DNA of 64,000 nucleotides from Colletes latitarsis. Lineage: Eukaryota > Arthropoda > Insecta > Hymenoptera > Colletidae. The translations under genes were made by a program, and so were the position numbers. This document shows, piece after piece, positions 26,331-40,606 of the stretch. Under the pieces are notes generated by a model. The model was not told the origin of the DNA and searched no databases. It worked only from the letters and a program-made list of their open reading frames with translations. The DNA lies in contig NC_135136.1 of assembly GCF_051014445.1 (NCBI RefSeq), positions 12,542,001 through 12,606,000 of the forward strand. The letters run 5' to 3'. The stretch's first letter is position 1; each line of letters opens with the position of its first letter.

Positions 26331-26579
26331 GGCCAGATTCTGGGCTTTTTCTAGTTTGGATTCTGTAGTAATGTGGTGCCACACTGAGACAGTCCATTTA
26401 ACCTGGTTTCTATCAATATTTTAGAGGATAACGCATTTTAGGTCTGGGGTAGGTCTGGGATTTGCTCTCATCAGGCTCGTAGTTTCGCATATTTCTCATA
26501 CTTGATGGCCAGATTCTGGGCTTTTCCTAGTTTGGATTCTGTAGTAATGTGGTGCCACACTGAGACAGTCCATTTAACC

Positions 26580-28513
26580 TGGTTTCTATCAATATTTTAG
26601 AGGATAACGCATGTTATGTCTAGGTTAGGCCTGGGATTTGCTCTCATCAGGCTCGTACTTTCGCATATTTCTCATAATTCATGGCCAGATTCTGGGCTTT
26701 TTCTGGATTGGATCAGGTAGTAATATGGTACCACACTGAGACAGTCCATTAAACCTGGTTTCGATCAATATTTTAGAGGACAACGGAAGTTACGTCTCGG
26801 ATAGGTCTGGGATTTGCCCTGATCAGGTTCGCACTTTCGCATATTTCTCATACTCGGTGGCCAGATTCTGGGCTTTTTCTGGTTTGAATCACGTAGAAAT
26901 GTGGTACCACACTGAAACATTCAATTAAACCTGGTACTGATAAATAATTTTGTGGGTAACGCATGTTAGGTCTAGGTTAGGCCTGGGATTTGCCCTCATC
27001 AGACACATACTTTCGCATTCTCCACATACTTGTTGAACAGATCCTGGGTTCTTTCTGGTTTGGATCAGGTAGTAATGTGGTACCACACTGAAACAGTAAA
27101 TTAAACCTAGTTTCGATCAATATTTTAGAGGATAGGTCTGGGATTTGCCCTCATCAGGGTCATATTTTCGCATTTTTCACATACCTGTTGAACAGATCCC
27201 TGGCTTTTTCTGGTTTGGATCACGTAGAAATGTGGTACCACACTGAAACATTCAATTAAACCTGGTACTGATAAATATTTTTGAGGGTAACGCATGTTAG
27301 GTCTAGGTCAGGCCTGGGATTTTCCCTCATCAGACACATACTTTCGCACTCTTCACATACTTGTTGAACGGATCCTGGGTGTTTTCTGGTTTGGATCACG
27401 TAGTAATGTGGTAGCACACTGAAAGAGTCCATTAAACCTGGTTGCGATCAATATTTTAGAGGATAACGCATGTTCTGTCTAGGTTAGGCCTGGGATTTGC
27501 CCTCATCAGACACATACTTTCGCATTTTCCGCATACTTGTTGAACAGATCCTGGGTTTTTTCTGGTTTGGATCACGTAGTAATGTGGTAGCACACTGAAA
27601 CAGTCCATTAAACCTGGTTTCGATCAATATCTTTGAGGATACCTCATGTTAGGTCTAGGTTAGGCCCGGGATTTGCCCTCATCAGGGTCATATTTCCGCG
27701 TTCTTCACATACTTGTTGAACAGATCCTGGGCTTTTTCTGGATTGGATCAGGTTGTAATGTGGTACCACACTGAAACAGTCCATTAAACCTGGTTTCGAT
27801 CAATATTTTAGAGGAGAACGCAAGTTAGGTCTGGGATAGGTCTGGGATTTGCCCTGATCAGGCTCGCACTTTCGCATATTTCTCGCACTCGGTGGCCAGA
27901 TTTTGAGCTTTTTCTGGTTTGGATCCCGTAGTATTGTGGTACCACACTGAAACATTCAATTAAACCTGGTCTTGATAAATATTTTAGAGGATAACGCATG
28001 TTAGATCTGGGTTATGTCTAGGATTTGCCCAAATCAGGCTCATGAATTCGCATATTTCTCATACTTCATGGCTAGATACTGGGCTTTTTCAGGATTGGAT
28101 CACGTAGTAATGTGGTACCACACTGAAACAGTAAATTAAACCTAGTTTCGATCAATATTTTAGAGGATAACGCAAGTTAGGTCTAGGTTAGGCCTGGGAT
28201 TTGCCCTCATCAGACACATACTTTCGCATTCTCCACATACTTGTTGAACAGATCCTAGGTATTCTTCTGGTTTGGATCACGTAGTAATGTGGTACCACAC
28301 TGAAGCAGTCGATTAAACCTGGTTTCGATCAATATTTTTGAGGATAACGCATGTTAGGTCTAGGTTAGGCCCGGGATTTGCCCTCACCAGGGTCATATTT
28401 TCGCGTTCTTCACATACTTGTTGAACAGATCCTGGGTATTTTTCTGGTTTGGATCACGCAGTAATGTGGTACCACACTGAAATAGTCGATTAAACCTGGT
28501 CTTGATAAATATT
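26580..28513 (+). repeat. Type A-like HOR segment
   Basis: Aligns with 807-2740 at a constant offset of 25773 bp. The rare tatggtacc palindrome variant (951 and 26724), the 21-bp deletion junction (1361 and 27134) and the 'catgaattcgc' EcoRI-bearing segment all line up. Type A sequence therefore returns here after nearly 20 kb of type B. The bases just before (26331-26579) are two monomers of the 'ctagtttggattctgtag' class in tandem. Confidence 0.82.
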
Positions 28514-29344
28514 TTAGAAGATAACGCATGTTAGATCTGGGTAATGTCTAGGATTTGCCCTAATCAGGCACATAATTTCGCATTTTCCACATACATGTTG
28601 AACAGATCCTGGGTGTCTTCTGGTTTGGATCACGTAGTAATGTGGTACCACACTGAAGCATTCAATTAAACCTGGTCTTGGTAAATATTTTAGAGGATAA
28701 CGCATGTTAGGTCTGGGGTAGGTCTGGGATTTGCTCTCATCAGGCTCGTACTTTCGCATATTTCTCATACTTGATGGCCAGATTCTGGGCTTTTTCTAGT
28801 TTGGATTCTGTAGTAATGTGGTGCCACACTGAGACAGTCCATTTAACCTGGTTTCTATCAATATTTTAGAGGATAACACATGTTATGTATAGGTTACGCC
28901 TGGGATCTACTCTCATCAGGCTCGTACTTTCGCATATTTCTCATAATTCATGGCCGGATTCTGGGCTTTTTCTGGATTGGATCAGGTAGTAATGTGGTAC
29001 CACACTGAGACAGTCCATTAAACCTGGTTTCGATCAATATTTAAAAGGACAACGGAAGTTAGGTCTCGGATAGGTCTGGGATTTGCCCTGATCAGGCTCG
29101 CACTTTCGCATATTTCTCATACTCGGTGGCCAGATTCTGGGCTTTTTCTGGTTTGGATCCCGTAGAATTGTGGTACCACACAGAAACATTCAATTAAACC
29201 TGGTCTTGATAAATATTTTAGAGGATAACGCATGTTAGATCTGGGTTATGTCTAGGATTTGCCCAAATCAGGCTCATAAATTCGCATATTTCTCATACTT
29301 CATGGCTAGATACTGGGCTTTTTCAGGATTGGATCACGTAGTAA

Positions 29345-30049
29345 TGTGGTACCACACTGAAACAGTAAATTAAACCTAGTTTCGATCAATATTTTAGAGG
29401 ATAACGCATGTTCTGTCTAGGTTAGGCCTGGGATTTGCCCTCATCAGACACATACTTTCGCATTTTCCACATACATGTTGAACAGATCCTGGGTATTTTT
29501 CTGGTTTGGATCAGGTAGTAATGTGGTACCACACTGAAGCAGTCGATTAAACCTGGTTTCGATCAATATATTTGAGGATAACTAATGTTAGGTCTAGGTT
29601 AGGCCCGGGATTTGCCCTCATCAGGGTCATATTTCCGCGTTCTTCACATACATGTTGAACAGATCCTGGGCTTTTTCTGGATTGGATCAGGTAGTAATGT
29701 GGTACCACACTGAAACAGTCCATTAAACCCGGTTTCGATAAATATTTTAGAGGACAACGCAAGTTAGGTCTGGGATAGGTCTGGGATTTGCCCTGATCAG
29801 GCTCGCACTTTCGCATATTTCTCATACTCGGTGGCCAGATTCTGGGCTTTTTCTGGTTTGGATCCCGTAGTATTGTGGTACCACACTGAAACATTCAATT
29901 AATCCTGGTCTTGATAAATATTTTAGAGGATAACGCATGTTAGATCTGGGTTATGTCTAGGATTTGTCCAAATCAGGCTCATAAATTCGCATATTTCTCA
30001 TACTTCATGGCTAGATACTGGGCTTTTTCAGGATTGGATCACGTAGTAA
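29345..30049 (+). repeat. 705-bp four-monomer module (tandem pair, first)
   Basis: Full four-monomer module with 'taactaatg' at 29579. It is directly followed by a second module, giving the only tandem pair of this module in the window. Confidence 0.83.
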
Positions 30050-30754
30050 TGTGGTAGCACACTGAAACAGTCCATTAAACCCGGTTTCGATCAATATTTT
30101 AGTGGATAACGCAGGTTAGGTCTGGGATAGGTCTGGGATTTGCCCTCATCAGGGTCATATTTTCGCGTTCTTCACATACTTGTTGAACAGATCCTGGGTA
30201 TTTTTCTGGTTTGGATCAGGTAGTAATGTGGTACCACACTGAAGCAGTCGATTAAACCTGGTTTCGATCAATATTTTTGAGGATAACTAATGTTAGGTCT
30301 AGGTTAGGCCCGGGATTTGCCCTCATCAGGGTCATATTTCCGCGTTCTTCACATACATGTTGAACAGATCCTGGGCTTTTTCTGGATTGGATCAGGTAGT
30401 AATGTGGTACCACACTGAAACAGTCCATTAAACCCGGTTTCGATAAATATTTTAGAGGACAACGCAAGTTAGGTCTGGGATAGGTCTGGGATTTGCCCTG
30501 ATCAGGCTCGCACTTTCGCATATTTCTCATACTCGGTGGCCAGATTCTGGGCTTTTTCTGGTTTGGATCCCGTAGTATTGTGGTACCACACTGAAACATT
30601 CAATTAATCCTGGTCTTGATAAATATTTTAGAGGATAACGCATGTTAGATCTGGGTTATGTCTAGGATTTGTCCAAATCAGGCTCATAAATTCGCACTTT
30701 TCTCATACTTCATGGCTAGATACTGGGCTTTTTCAGGATTGGATCACGTAGTAA
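30050..30754 (+). repeat. 705-bp four-monomer module (tandem pair, second)
   Basis: Monomers 2 to 4 match the first module, with 'taactaatg' at 30284. Monomer 1 is replaced by the gtggtagcac/'tttagtgg' monomer. The second copy therefore arose by an exchange out of phase with the insertion point of the first. It has private changes such as 'tcgcacttttctcat' near 30692. Confidence 0.8.
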
Positions 30755-33529
30755 TGTGGTAGCACACTGAAACAGTCCATTAAACCCGGTTTCGATCAAT
30801 ATTTTAGTGGATAACGCAGGTTAGGTCTGGGATAGGTCTGGGATTTGCCCTCATCAGGGTCATATTTTCGCGTTCTTCACATACTTGTTGAACAGATCCT
30901 GGGTATTTTTCTGGTTTGGATCAGGCAGTAATGTGGCACCACACTTAAACAGTCGATTAAACCTGGTTTCGATCAATATCTTTGAGGATAACGCATGTTA
31001 GGTCTAGGTTAGGCCCGGGATTTGCCCTCACCAGGGACATATTTCCGCGTTCTTCACATACTTGTTGAACAGATCCTGGGTATTTTTCTGGTTTGGATCA
31101 CGTAGTAATGTGGTACCACACTGAAACAGTCGATTAAACCTGGTTTCGATCAGTATTTTTGAGGGTAACGCATGTTAGGTCTAGGTTAGGCCTGGGATTT
31201 TCCCTGATCAGCCACATACTTTCGCATTCTTCACATACTTGTTGAACGGATCCTGGGTTTTTTGTGGTTTGGATCACGTAGTAATGTGGTACCACACTGA
31301 AGCATTCAATTAAACCTGGACTTGATAAATGTTTTAGAGGATAACGCATGTTGAGTCTGGGATAAGTCTGGGATTTGCCCTCATCAGGCTCATAGTTTCG
31401 CGTTTTTCACATTCTTGCTGAACAGATCCTGGGTTTTTTCTGTTTTGGATCACGTAGTAATGTCGTACCACACTGAAACAGTCCATTAAACCTGGTTTCG
31501 ATCAATATTTTAGAGAATAACGCATGTTAGGTCATGGTTAGGTCTGGGATTTGCTCTCATCAGGCTCGTACTTTCGCATATTCCTCATGGTTCATGGCCA
31601 GATTCTGGGCTTTTTCTGGATTGGATCAGGTAGTAATGTGGTACCACACTGAAACAGTCCATTAAACCTGGTTTCGATCAATATTTTAGAGGACAACGTA
31701 AGTTAGGTCTGGGATAGGTCTGGGATTTGCCCTGATCAGGCTCGCACTTTCGCATATTTCTCATACTCGGTGGCCAGATTCTGGGCTTTTTCTGGTTTGG
31801 ATCCCGTAGTATTGTGGTACCACACTGAAACATTCAATTAAACCTGGTCTTGATAAATATTTTAGAGGATAACGCATGTTAGATCTGGGTTATGTCTAGG
31901 ATTTGCCCAAATCAGGCTCATAAATTCGCATATTTCTCATACTTCATGGCCAGATACTGGGCTTTTTCAGGATTGGATCAGGTAGTAATGTGGTACCACA
32001 CTGAAACAGTAAATTAAACCTAGTTTCGATCAATATTTTAGAGGATAGGTCTGGGATTTGCCCTCATCAGGGTCATATTTTCGCATTTTTCACATACCTG
32101 TTGAACAGATCCCTGGCTTTTTCTGGTTTGGATCACGTAGAAATGTGGTACCACACTTAAACATTCAATTAAACCTGGTACTGATAAATATTTTTGAGGG
32201 TAACGCATGTTAGGTCTAGGTCAGGCCTGGGATTTTCCCTCATCAGACACATACTTTCGCACTCTTCACATACTTGTTGAACGGATCCTGGGTGTTTTCT
32301 GGTTTGGATCACGTAGTAATGTGGTAGCACACTGAAAGAGTCCATTATACCTGGTTGCGATCAATATTTTACAGGATAACGCATGTTCTGTCTAGGTTAG
32401 GCCTGGGATTTGCCCTCATCAGACACATACTTTCGCATTTTCCGCATACTTGTTGAACAGATCCTGGGTTTTTTCTGGTATGGATCACGTAGTAATGTGG
32501 TAGCACACTGAAACAGTCCATTAAACCTGGTTTCGATCAATATCTTTGAGGATAACTCATGTTAGGTCTAGGTTAGGCCCGGGATTTGCCCTCATCAGGG
32601 TCATATTTCCGCGTTCTTCACATACTTGTTGAACAGATCCTGGGCTTTTTCTGGATTGGATCAGGTTGTAATGTGGTACCGCACTGAAGCAGTCCATTAA
32701 ACCTGGTTTCGATCAATATTTTAGAGGAGAACGCAAGTTAGGTCTGGGATAGGTCTGGGATTTGCCCTGATCAGGCTCGCACTTTCGCATATTTCTCGCA
32801 CTCGGTGGCCAGATTTTGGGCTTTTTCTAGTTTGGATCCCGTAGTATTGTGGTACCACACTGAGACATTCAATTAAACCTGGTCTTGATAAATATTTTAG
32901 AGGATAACGCATGTTAGATCTGGGTTATGTCTAGGATTTGCCCAAATCAGGCTCATGAATTCGCATATTTCTCATACTTCATGGCTAGATACTGGGCTTT
33001 TTCAGGATTGGATCACGTAGTAATGTGGTACCACACTGAAACAGTAAATTAAACCTAGTTTCGATCAATATTTTAGAGGATAACGCAAGTTAGGTCTAGG
33101 TTAGGCCTGGGATTTTCCCTCATCAGACACATACTTTCGCATTCTTCACATACTTGTTGAACGGATCCTGGGGTTTTTCAGGTTTGGATCACGTAGTAAT
33201 GTGGTAGCTCACTGAAACAGTCCATTAAACCTGGTTTCGATCAATATTTTAGAGGATAACGCATGTTCTATCTAGGTTAGGCCTGGGATTTGCCCTCATC
33301 AGACACATACTTTCGCATTCTCCACATACTTGTTGAACAGATCCTGGGTTCTTTCTGGTTTGGATCACGTAGTAATGTGGTAGCACACTGAAACAGTCCA
33401 TTAAACCTGGTTTCGATCAATATTTTTGAGGATAACGCATGTTAGATCTTGGTTAGGCCTGGGATTTGCCCTCATCAGACACATACTTTCGCATTCTCCA
33501 CATACTTGTTGAACAGATCCTAGGTATTC

Positions 33530-36500
33530 TTCTGGTTTGGATCACGAAGTAATGTGGTACCACACTGAAAGAGTCCATTAAACCCGGTTTCGATCAATAT
33601 TTTAGTGGATAACGCAAGTTAGGTCTGGGATAGGTCTGGGATTTGCCCTCATCAGGGTCATATTTTCGCGTTCTTCGCATACTTGTTGAACAGATCCTGG
33701 GTATTTTTCTGGTTTGGATCAGGTAGTAATGTGGCACCACACTGAAACAGTCGATTAAACCTGGTTTCGATCAATATTATTGAGGATAACGCATGTTAGG
33801 TCTAGGTTAGGCCCGGGATTTGCCCTCATCAGGCTCGTACTTTCGCATATTCCTCATGGTTCATGGCCGGATTCTGGGCTTTTTCTAGATTGGATCCTGT
33901 AGTATTGTGGTACCACACTGAAACATTCAATTAAACCTGGTCTTGATAAATATTTTAGAGGATATCGCATGTTAGATCTGGGTTATGTCTAGGATTTGCC
34001 CAAATCAGGCTCATAAATTCGCATATTTCTCATACTTCATGGCTAGATACTGGGCTTTTTCAGGATTGGATCACGTAGTAATGTGGTACCACACTGAAAC
34101 AGTACATTTAACCTGGTTTCGATCAATATTTTAGAGGACAACGCAAGTTAGGTCTGCGATAGGTCTGGGAATTGCCATCATCAGGGTCATATTTTCGCGT
34201 TCTTCACATACTTGTTGAACAGATCCTGGGTATTTTTCTGGTTTGGAGCAGGTAGTAACGTGGTACCACACTGAAGCAGTCGATTAAACCTGGTTTCGAT
34301 CAATATTTTTGAGGATAACGCATGTTAGGTCTAGGATAGGCCCGGGATTTGCTCTCACCAGGGTCATATTTCCGCGTTCTTCACATACTTGTTGAACAGA
34401 TCCTGGGTATTTTTCTGGTTTGGATCACGCAGTAATGTGGTACCACACTGAAATAGTCGATTAAACCTGGTCTTGATAAATATTTTAGAAGATAACGCAT
34501 GTTAGATCTGGGTAATGTCTAGGATTTGCCCTAATCAGGCACATAATTTCGCATTTTCCACATACATGTTGAACAGATCCTGGGTATTTTTCTGGTTTGG
34601 ATCACGTAGTAATGTGGTACCACACTGAAGCATTCAATTAAACCTGGTCTTGGTAAATATTTTAGAGGATAACGCATGTTAGGTCTGGGGTAGGTCTGGG
34701 ATTTGCTCTCATCAGGCTCGTACTTTCGCATATTTCTCATAATTCATGGCCAGATTCTGGGCTTTTTCTGGATTGGATCAGGTAGTAATGTGGTACCACA
34801 CTGAGACAGTCCATTAAACCTGGCTTCGATCAATATTTTAAAGGACAACGGTAGTTAGGTCTCGGATAGGTCTGGGATTTGCCCTGATCAGGCTCGCACT
34901 TTCGCATATTTCTCATACTCGGTGGCCAGATTCTGGGCTTTTTCTGGTTTGGATCCCATAGTATTGTGGTACCACACAGAAACATTCAATTAAACCTGGT
35001 CTTGATAAATATTTTAGAGGATAACGCATGTTAGATCTGGGTTATGTCTAGGATTTGCCCAAATCAGGCTCATAAATTCGCATATTTCTCATACTTCATG
35101 GCTAGATACTGGGCTTTTTCAGGATTGGATCACGTAGTAATGTGGTACCACACTGAAACAGTAAATTAAACCTAGTTTCGATCAATATTTTAGAGGATAA
35201 CGCATGTTCTGTCTAGGTTAGGCCTGGGATTTGCCCTCATCAGACACATACTTTCGCATTTTCCACATACATGTTGAACAGATCCTGGGTATTTTTCTGG
35301 TTTGGATCAGGTAGTAATGTGGTACCACACTGAAGCAGTCGATTAAACCTGGTTTCGATCAATATATTTGAGGATAACTAATGTTAGGTCTAGGTTAGGC
35401 CCGGGATTTGCCCTCATCAGGGTCATATTTCCGCGTTCTTCACATACATGTTGAACAGATCCTGGGCTTTTTCTGGATTGGATCAGGTAGTAATGTGGTA
35501 CCACACTGAAACAGTCCATTAAACCCGGTTTCGATAAATATTTTAGAGGACAACGCAAGTTAGGTCTGGGATAGGTCTGGGATTTGCCCTGATCAGGCTC
35601 GCACTTTCGCATATTTCTCATACTCGGTGGCCAGATTCTGGGCTTTTTCTGGTTTGGATCCCGTAGTATTGTGGTACCACACTGAAACATTCAATTAATC
35701 CTGGTCTTGATAAATATTTTAGAGGATAACGCATGTTAGATCTGGGTTATGTCTAGGATTTGACCAAATCAGGCTCATAATTTCGCATATTTCTCATACT
35801 TCATGGCAAGATACTGGGCTTTTTCAGGATTGGATCACGTAGTAATGTGGTAGCACACTGAAACAGTCCATTAAACCTGGTTTCGATCAATAGTTTAGAG
35901 GATAACGCATGTTCTGTCTAGGTTAGGCCTGGGATTTGCCCTCATCAGACACATACTTTCGCATTTTCCACATACATGTTGAACAGATTCTGGGTTTTTT
36001 CTGGTTTGGATCACGTAGTAATGTGGTAGCACACTGAAACAGTCCATTAAACCTGGTTTCGATCAATATATTTGAGGATAACTCATGTTAGGTCTAGGTT
36101 AGGCCCGGGATTTGCACTCATCAGGGTCATATTTCCGCGTTCTTCACATACTTGTTGAACAGATCCTGGGCTTTTTCTGGATTGGATCAGGTAGTAATGT
36201 GGTACCACACTGAAACAGTCCATTAAACCTGGTTTCGATCAATATTTTAGAGGATAACGCATGTTAGGTCTGGGGTAGGTCTGGGATTTGCTCTCATCAG
36301 GCTCGTACTTTCGCGTATTTCTCATACTTGATGGCCAGATTCTGGGCTTTTTCTAGTTTGGATTCTGTAGTAATGTGGTGCTACACTGAGGCAGTCTATT
36401 TAACCTGGTTTCTATCAATATTTTAGAGGATAACGCATTTTAGGTCTGGGGTAGGTCTGGGATTTGCTCTCATCAGGCTCGTAGTTTCGCATATTTCTCA

Positions 36501-39500
36501 TACTCGGTGGCCAGATTCTGGGCTTTTTCTGGTTTGAATCACGTAGAAATGTGGTACCACACTGAAACATTCAATTAAACCTGGTAATGATAAATAATTT
36601 TGAGGGTAACGCATGTTAGGTCTAGGTTAGGCCTGGGATTTGCCCTCATCAGACACATACTTTCGCATTCTCCACATACTTGTTGAACAGATCCTGGGTT
36701 CTTTCTGGTTTGGATCACGTAGTAATGTGGTAGCACACTGAAACAGTCCATTAAACCTGATTTCGATCAATATTTTTGAGGATAACGCATGTTAGATCTT
36801 GGTTAGGCCTGGGATTTGCCCTCATCAGACACATACTTTCGCATTCTCCACATACTTGCTGAACAGATCCTAGGTATTCTTCTGGTTTGGATCACGTAGT
36901 AATGTGGTACCACACTGAAACAGTCCATTAAACCCGGTTTCGATCAATATTTTAATGCATAACGCAAGTTAGGTCTGGGATAGGTCTGGGATTTGCCCTC
37001 ATCAGGGTCATATTTTCGCGTTCTCCACATACTTGTTGAACAGATCCTGGGTATTTTTCTGGTTTGGATCAGGTAGTAATGTGGCACCACACTGAAACAG
37101 TCGATTAAACCTGGTTTCGATCAATATTTTTGAGGATAACGCATGTTAGGTCTAGGTTAGGCCCGGGATTTGCCCTCATCAGGGTCATATTTCCGCGTTT
37201 TTCACATACTTGTTGAACAGATCCTGGGTATTTTTCTGGTTTGGATCACGTAGTAATGTGGTACCACACTGAAACAGTCGATTAAACCTGGTTTCGATCA
37301 GTATTTTTGAGGGTAACGCATGTTAGGCCTAGGTTAGGCCTGGGATTTTCCCTGATCAGCCACATACTTTCGCATTCTTCACATACTTGTTGAACGGATC
37401 CTGGGTTTTTTGTGGTTTGGATCACGTAGTAATGTGGTAACACACTGAAACATTCAATTAAACCTGGTCTTGATAAATGTTTTAGAGGATAACGCATGTT
37501 GGGTCTGGGATAGGTCTGGGATTTGCCCTCATCAGGCTCATAGTTTCGCGTTTTTCACATACTTGCTGAACAGATCCTGGGTATTTTCTGTTTTGGATCA
37601 CGTAGTAATGTGGTACCACACTGAAACAGTCCATTAAACCTGGTTTCGATCAATATTTTAGAGAATAACGCATGTTAGGTCATGGTTAGGTCTGGGATTT
37701 GCTCTCATCAGGCTCGTACTTTCGCATATTCCTCATGGTTCATGGCCAGATTCTGGGCTTTTTCTAGATTGGATCCTGTAGTATTGTGGTACCACACTGA
37801 AACATTCAATTAAACCTGGTCTTGATAAATATTTTAGAGGATAACGCATGTTAGATCTGGGTTATGTCTAGGATTTGCCCAAATCAGGCTCATAAATTCG
37901 CATATTTCTTATACTTCATGGCTAGATACTGGGCTTCTTCAGGATTGGATCACGTAGTAATGTGGTACCACACTGAAACAGTACATTTAACCTGGTTTCG
38001 ATCAATATTTTAGAGGACAACGCAAGTTAGGTCTGGGATAGGTCTGGGATTTGCCCTGATCAGGCTCGCACTTTCGCATATTTCTCATACTCGGTGGCCA
38101 GATTCTGGGCTTTTTCTAGTTTGGATTCTGTAGTAATGTGGCACCACACTGAAACAGTCGATTAAACCTGGTTTCGATCAATATTTTTGAGGATAACGCA
38201 TGTTAGGTCTAGGTTAGGCCCGGGATTTGCCCTCATCAGGGTCATATTTCCGCGTTCTTCACATACTTGTTGAACAGATCCTGGGTATTTTTCTGATTTG
38301 GATCACGTAGTAATGTGGTACCACACTGAAACAGTACATTTAACCTGGTTTCGATCAATATTTTAGAGGACAACGCAAGTTAGGTCTGGGATAGGTCTGG
38401 GATTTGCCCTGATCAGGCTCGCACTTTCGCATATTTCTCATACTCGGTGGCCAGATTCTGGGCTTTTTCTGGTTTGGATCCCGTAGTATTGTGGTACCAC
38501 ACAGAAACATTCAATTAAACCTGGTCTTGATAAATATTTTAGAGGATAACGCATGTTAGGTCTAGGTTAGGCCTGGGATTTGCCCTCATCAGACACATAC
38601 TTTCGGATTCTCCACATACTTGTTGAACAGATCCTGGGTTCTTTCTGGTTTGGATCACGTAGTAATGTGGTAGCACACTGAAACAGTCCATTAAACCCGG
38701 TTTCGATCAATATTTTTGAGGATAACGCATGTTAGATCTTGGTTAGGCCTGGGATTTGCCCTCATCAGACACATACTTTCGCATTCTCCACATACTTGTT
38801 GAACAGATCCTAGGTATTCTTCTGGTTTGGATCACGTAGTAATGTGGTACCACACTGAAACAGTCCATTAAACCCGGTTTCGATCAATATTTTAGTGCAT
38901 AACGCAAGTTAGGTCTGGGATAGGTCTGGGATTTGCCCTCATCAGGGTCATATTTTCGCGTTCTCCACATACTTGTTGAACAGATCCTGAGTATTTTTCT
39001 GGTTTGGATCAGGTAGTAATGTGGCACCACACTGAAACAGTCGATTAAACCTGGTTTCGATCAATATTTTTGAGGATAACGCATGTTAGGTCTAGGTTAG
39101 GCCCGGGATTTGCCCTCATCAGGGTCATATTTCCGCGTTCTTCACATACTTGTTGAACAGATCCTGGGTATTTTTCTGGCTTGGACCACGTAGTAATGTG
39201 GTACCACACTGAAACAGCCCATTAAACCTGGTTTCGATCAATATTTTAGAGAAATAACGCATGTTAGGTCATGGTTAGGTCTGGGATTTGCTCTCATCAG
39301 GCTCGTACTTTCGCATATTCCTCATGGTTCATGGCCAGATTCTGGGCTTTTTCTAGATTGGATCCAGTAGTATTGTGGTACCACACTGAAACATTCAATT
39401 AAACCTGGTCCTGATAAATATTTTAGAGGATAACGCATGTTAGATCTGGGTTATGTCTAGGATTTGCCCAAATCAGGCTCATAAATTCGCATATTTCTCA

Positions 39501-39901
39501 TACTTCATGGCTAGATACTGGGCTTTTTCAGGATTGGATCACGTAGTAATGTGGTACCACACTGAAACAGTCGATTAAACCTGGTTTCGATCAGTATTTT
39601 TGAGGGTAACGCATGTTAGGCCTAGGTTAGGCCTGGGATTTTCCCTGATCAGCCACATACTTTCGCATTCTTCACATACTTGTTGAACGGATCCTGGGTT
39701 TTTTGTGGTTTGGATCACGTAGTAATGTGGTAACACACTGAAACATTCAATTAAACCTGGTCTTGATAAATGTTTTAGAGGATAACGCATGTTGGGTCTG
39801 GGATAGGTCTGGGATTTGCCCTCATCAGGCTCATAGTTTCGCGTTTTCCACATACATGTTGAACAGATCCTGGGTTTTTTCTGGTTTGGATCACGTAGTA
39901 T
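33530..39901 (+). repeat. Mosaic block of A and B monomers with local repeats
   Basis: No single HOR spans this block. Near 33900-34740 it follows type A (3.4-4.2 kb, offset 30511 at its end). A 176-bp monomer present in the other units is missing near 34735. A 705-bp module sits at 35141-35845. The stretch 36607-37220 repeats at about 38547-39160 (offset 1940, 11 monomers), about 37660-37970 repeats at offset 1588, and 37301 pairs with 39594 (offset 2293). A one-base insertion ('gagaaataacg') occurs near 39250. Confidence 0.72.
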
Positions 39902-40606
39902 TGTGGTACCACATTGAAACATTCAATTAAACCTGGTCTCGATAAATATTTTAGAGGATAACGCATGTTCTGTCTAGGTTAGGCCTGGGATTTGCCCTCA
40001 TCAGACACATACTTTCGCATTTTCCACATACATGTTGAACAGATCCTGTGTATTTTTCTGGTTTGCATCAGGTAGTAATGTGGTACCACACTGAAGCAGT
40101 CGATTAAACCTGGTTTCGATCAATATATTTGAGGATAACTAATGTTAGGTCTAGGTTAGGCCCGGGATTTGCCCTCATCAGGGTCATATTTCCGCGTTCT
40201 TCACATACTTGTTGAACAGATCCTGGGCTTTTTCTGGATTGGATCAGGTAGTAATGTGGTACCACACTGAAACAGTCCATTAAACCCGGTTTCGATCAAT
40301 ATTTTAGAGGACAACGCAAGTTAGGTCTGGGATAGGTCTGGGATTTGCCCTGATCAGGCTCGCACTTTCGCATATTTCTCATACTCGGTGGCCAGATTCT
40401 GGGCTTTTTCTGGTTTGGATCCCGTAGTATTGTGCTACCTCACTGAAACATTCAATTAATCCTGGTCTTAATAAATATTTTAGAGGATAACGCATGTTAG
40501 ATCTGGGTTATGTCTAGGATTTGTCCAAATCAGGCTCATAAATTCGCATATTTCTCATACTTCATGGCTAGATACTGGGCTTTTTCAGGATTGGATCACG
40601 TAGTAA
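39902..40606 (+). repeat. 705-bp four-monomer module
   Basis: Same four monomers, with 'taactaatg' at 40136. It has private variants 'cctgtgtattttt' and 'gtttgcatcagg' near 40047-40070. Monomer 4 here has the palindrome form tgtgctacctc at 40431, a variant shared with the copies at 42370 and 43956 and marking this block. Confidence 0.8.

Larger units (their letters stand above)
28514..33530 (+). repeat. Type B-like HOR unit with doubled 705-bp module
   Basis: Tracks the B units at 10451 and 20078. It carries 705-bp modules at 29345-30049 and 30050-30754, followed by the rest of a B unit with the deletion junction at 32047. The distance from the segment at 28514 to the marker at 32721 is 4207 bp, which is the minimal B spacing of 2797 plus 2 x 705. 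The match breaks near 33530, where 'cctaggtattcttctgg' leads into a different monomer order. Confidence 0.82.
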
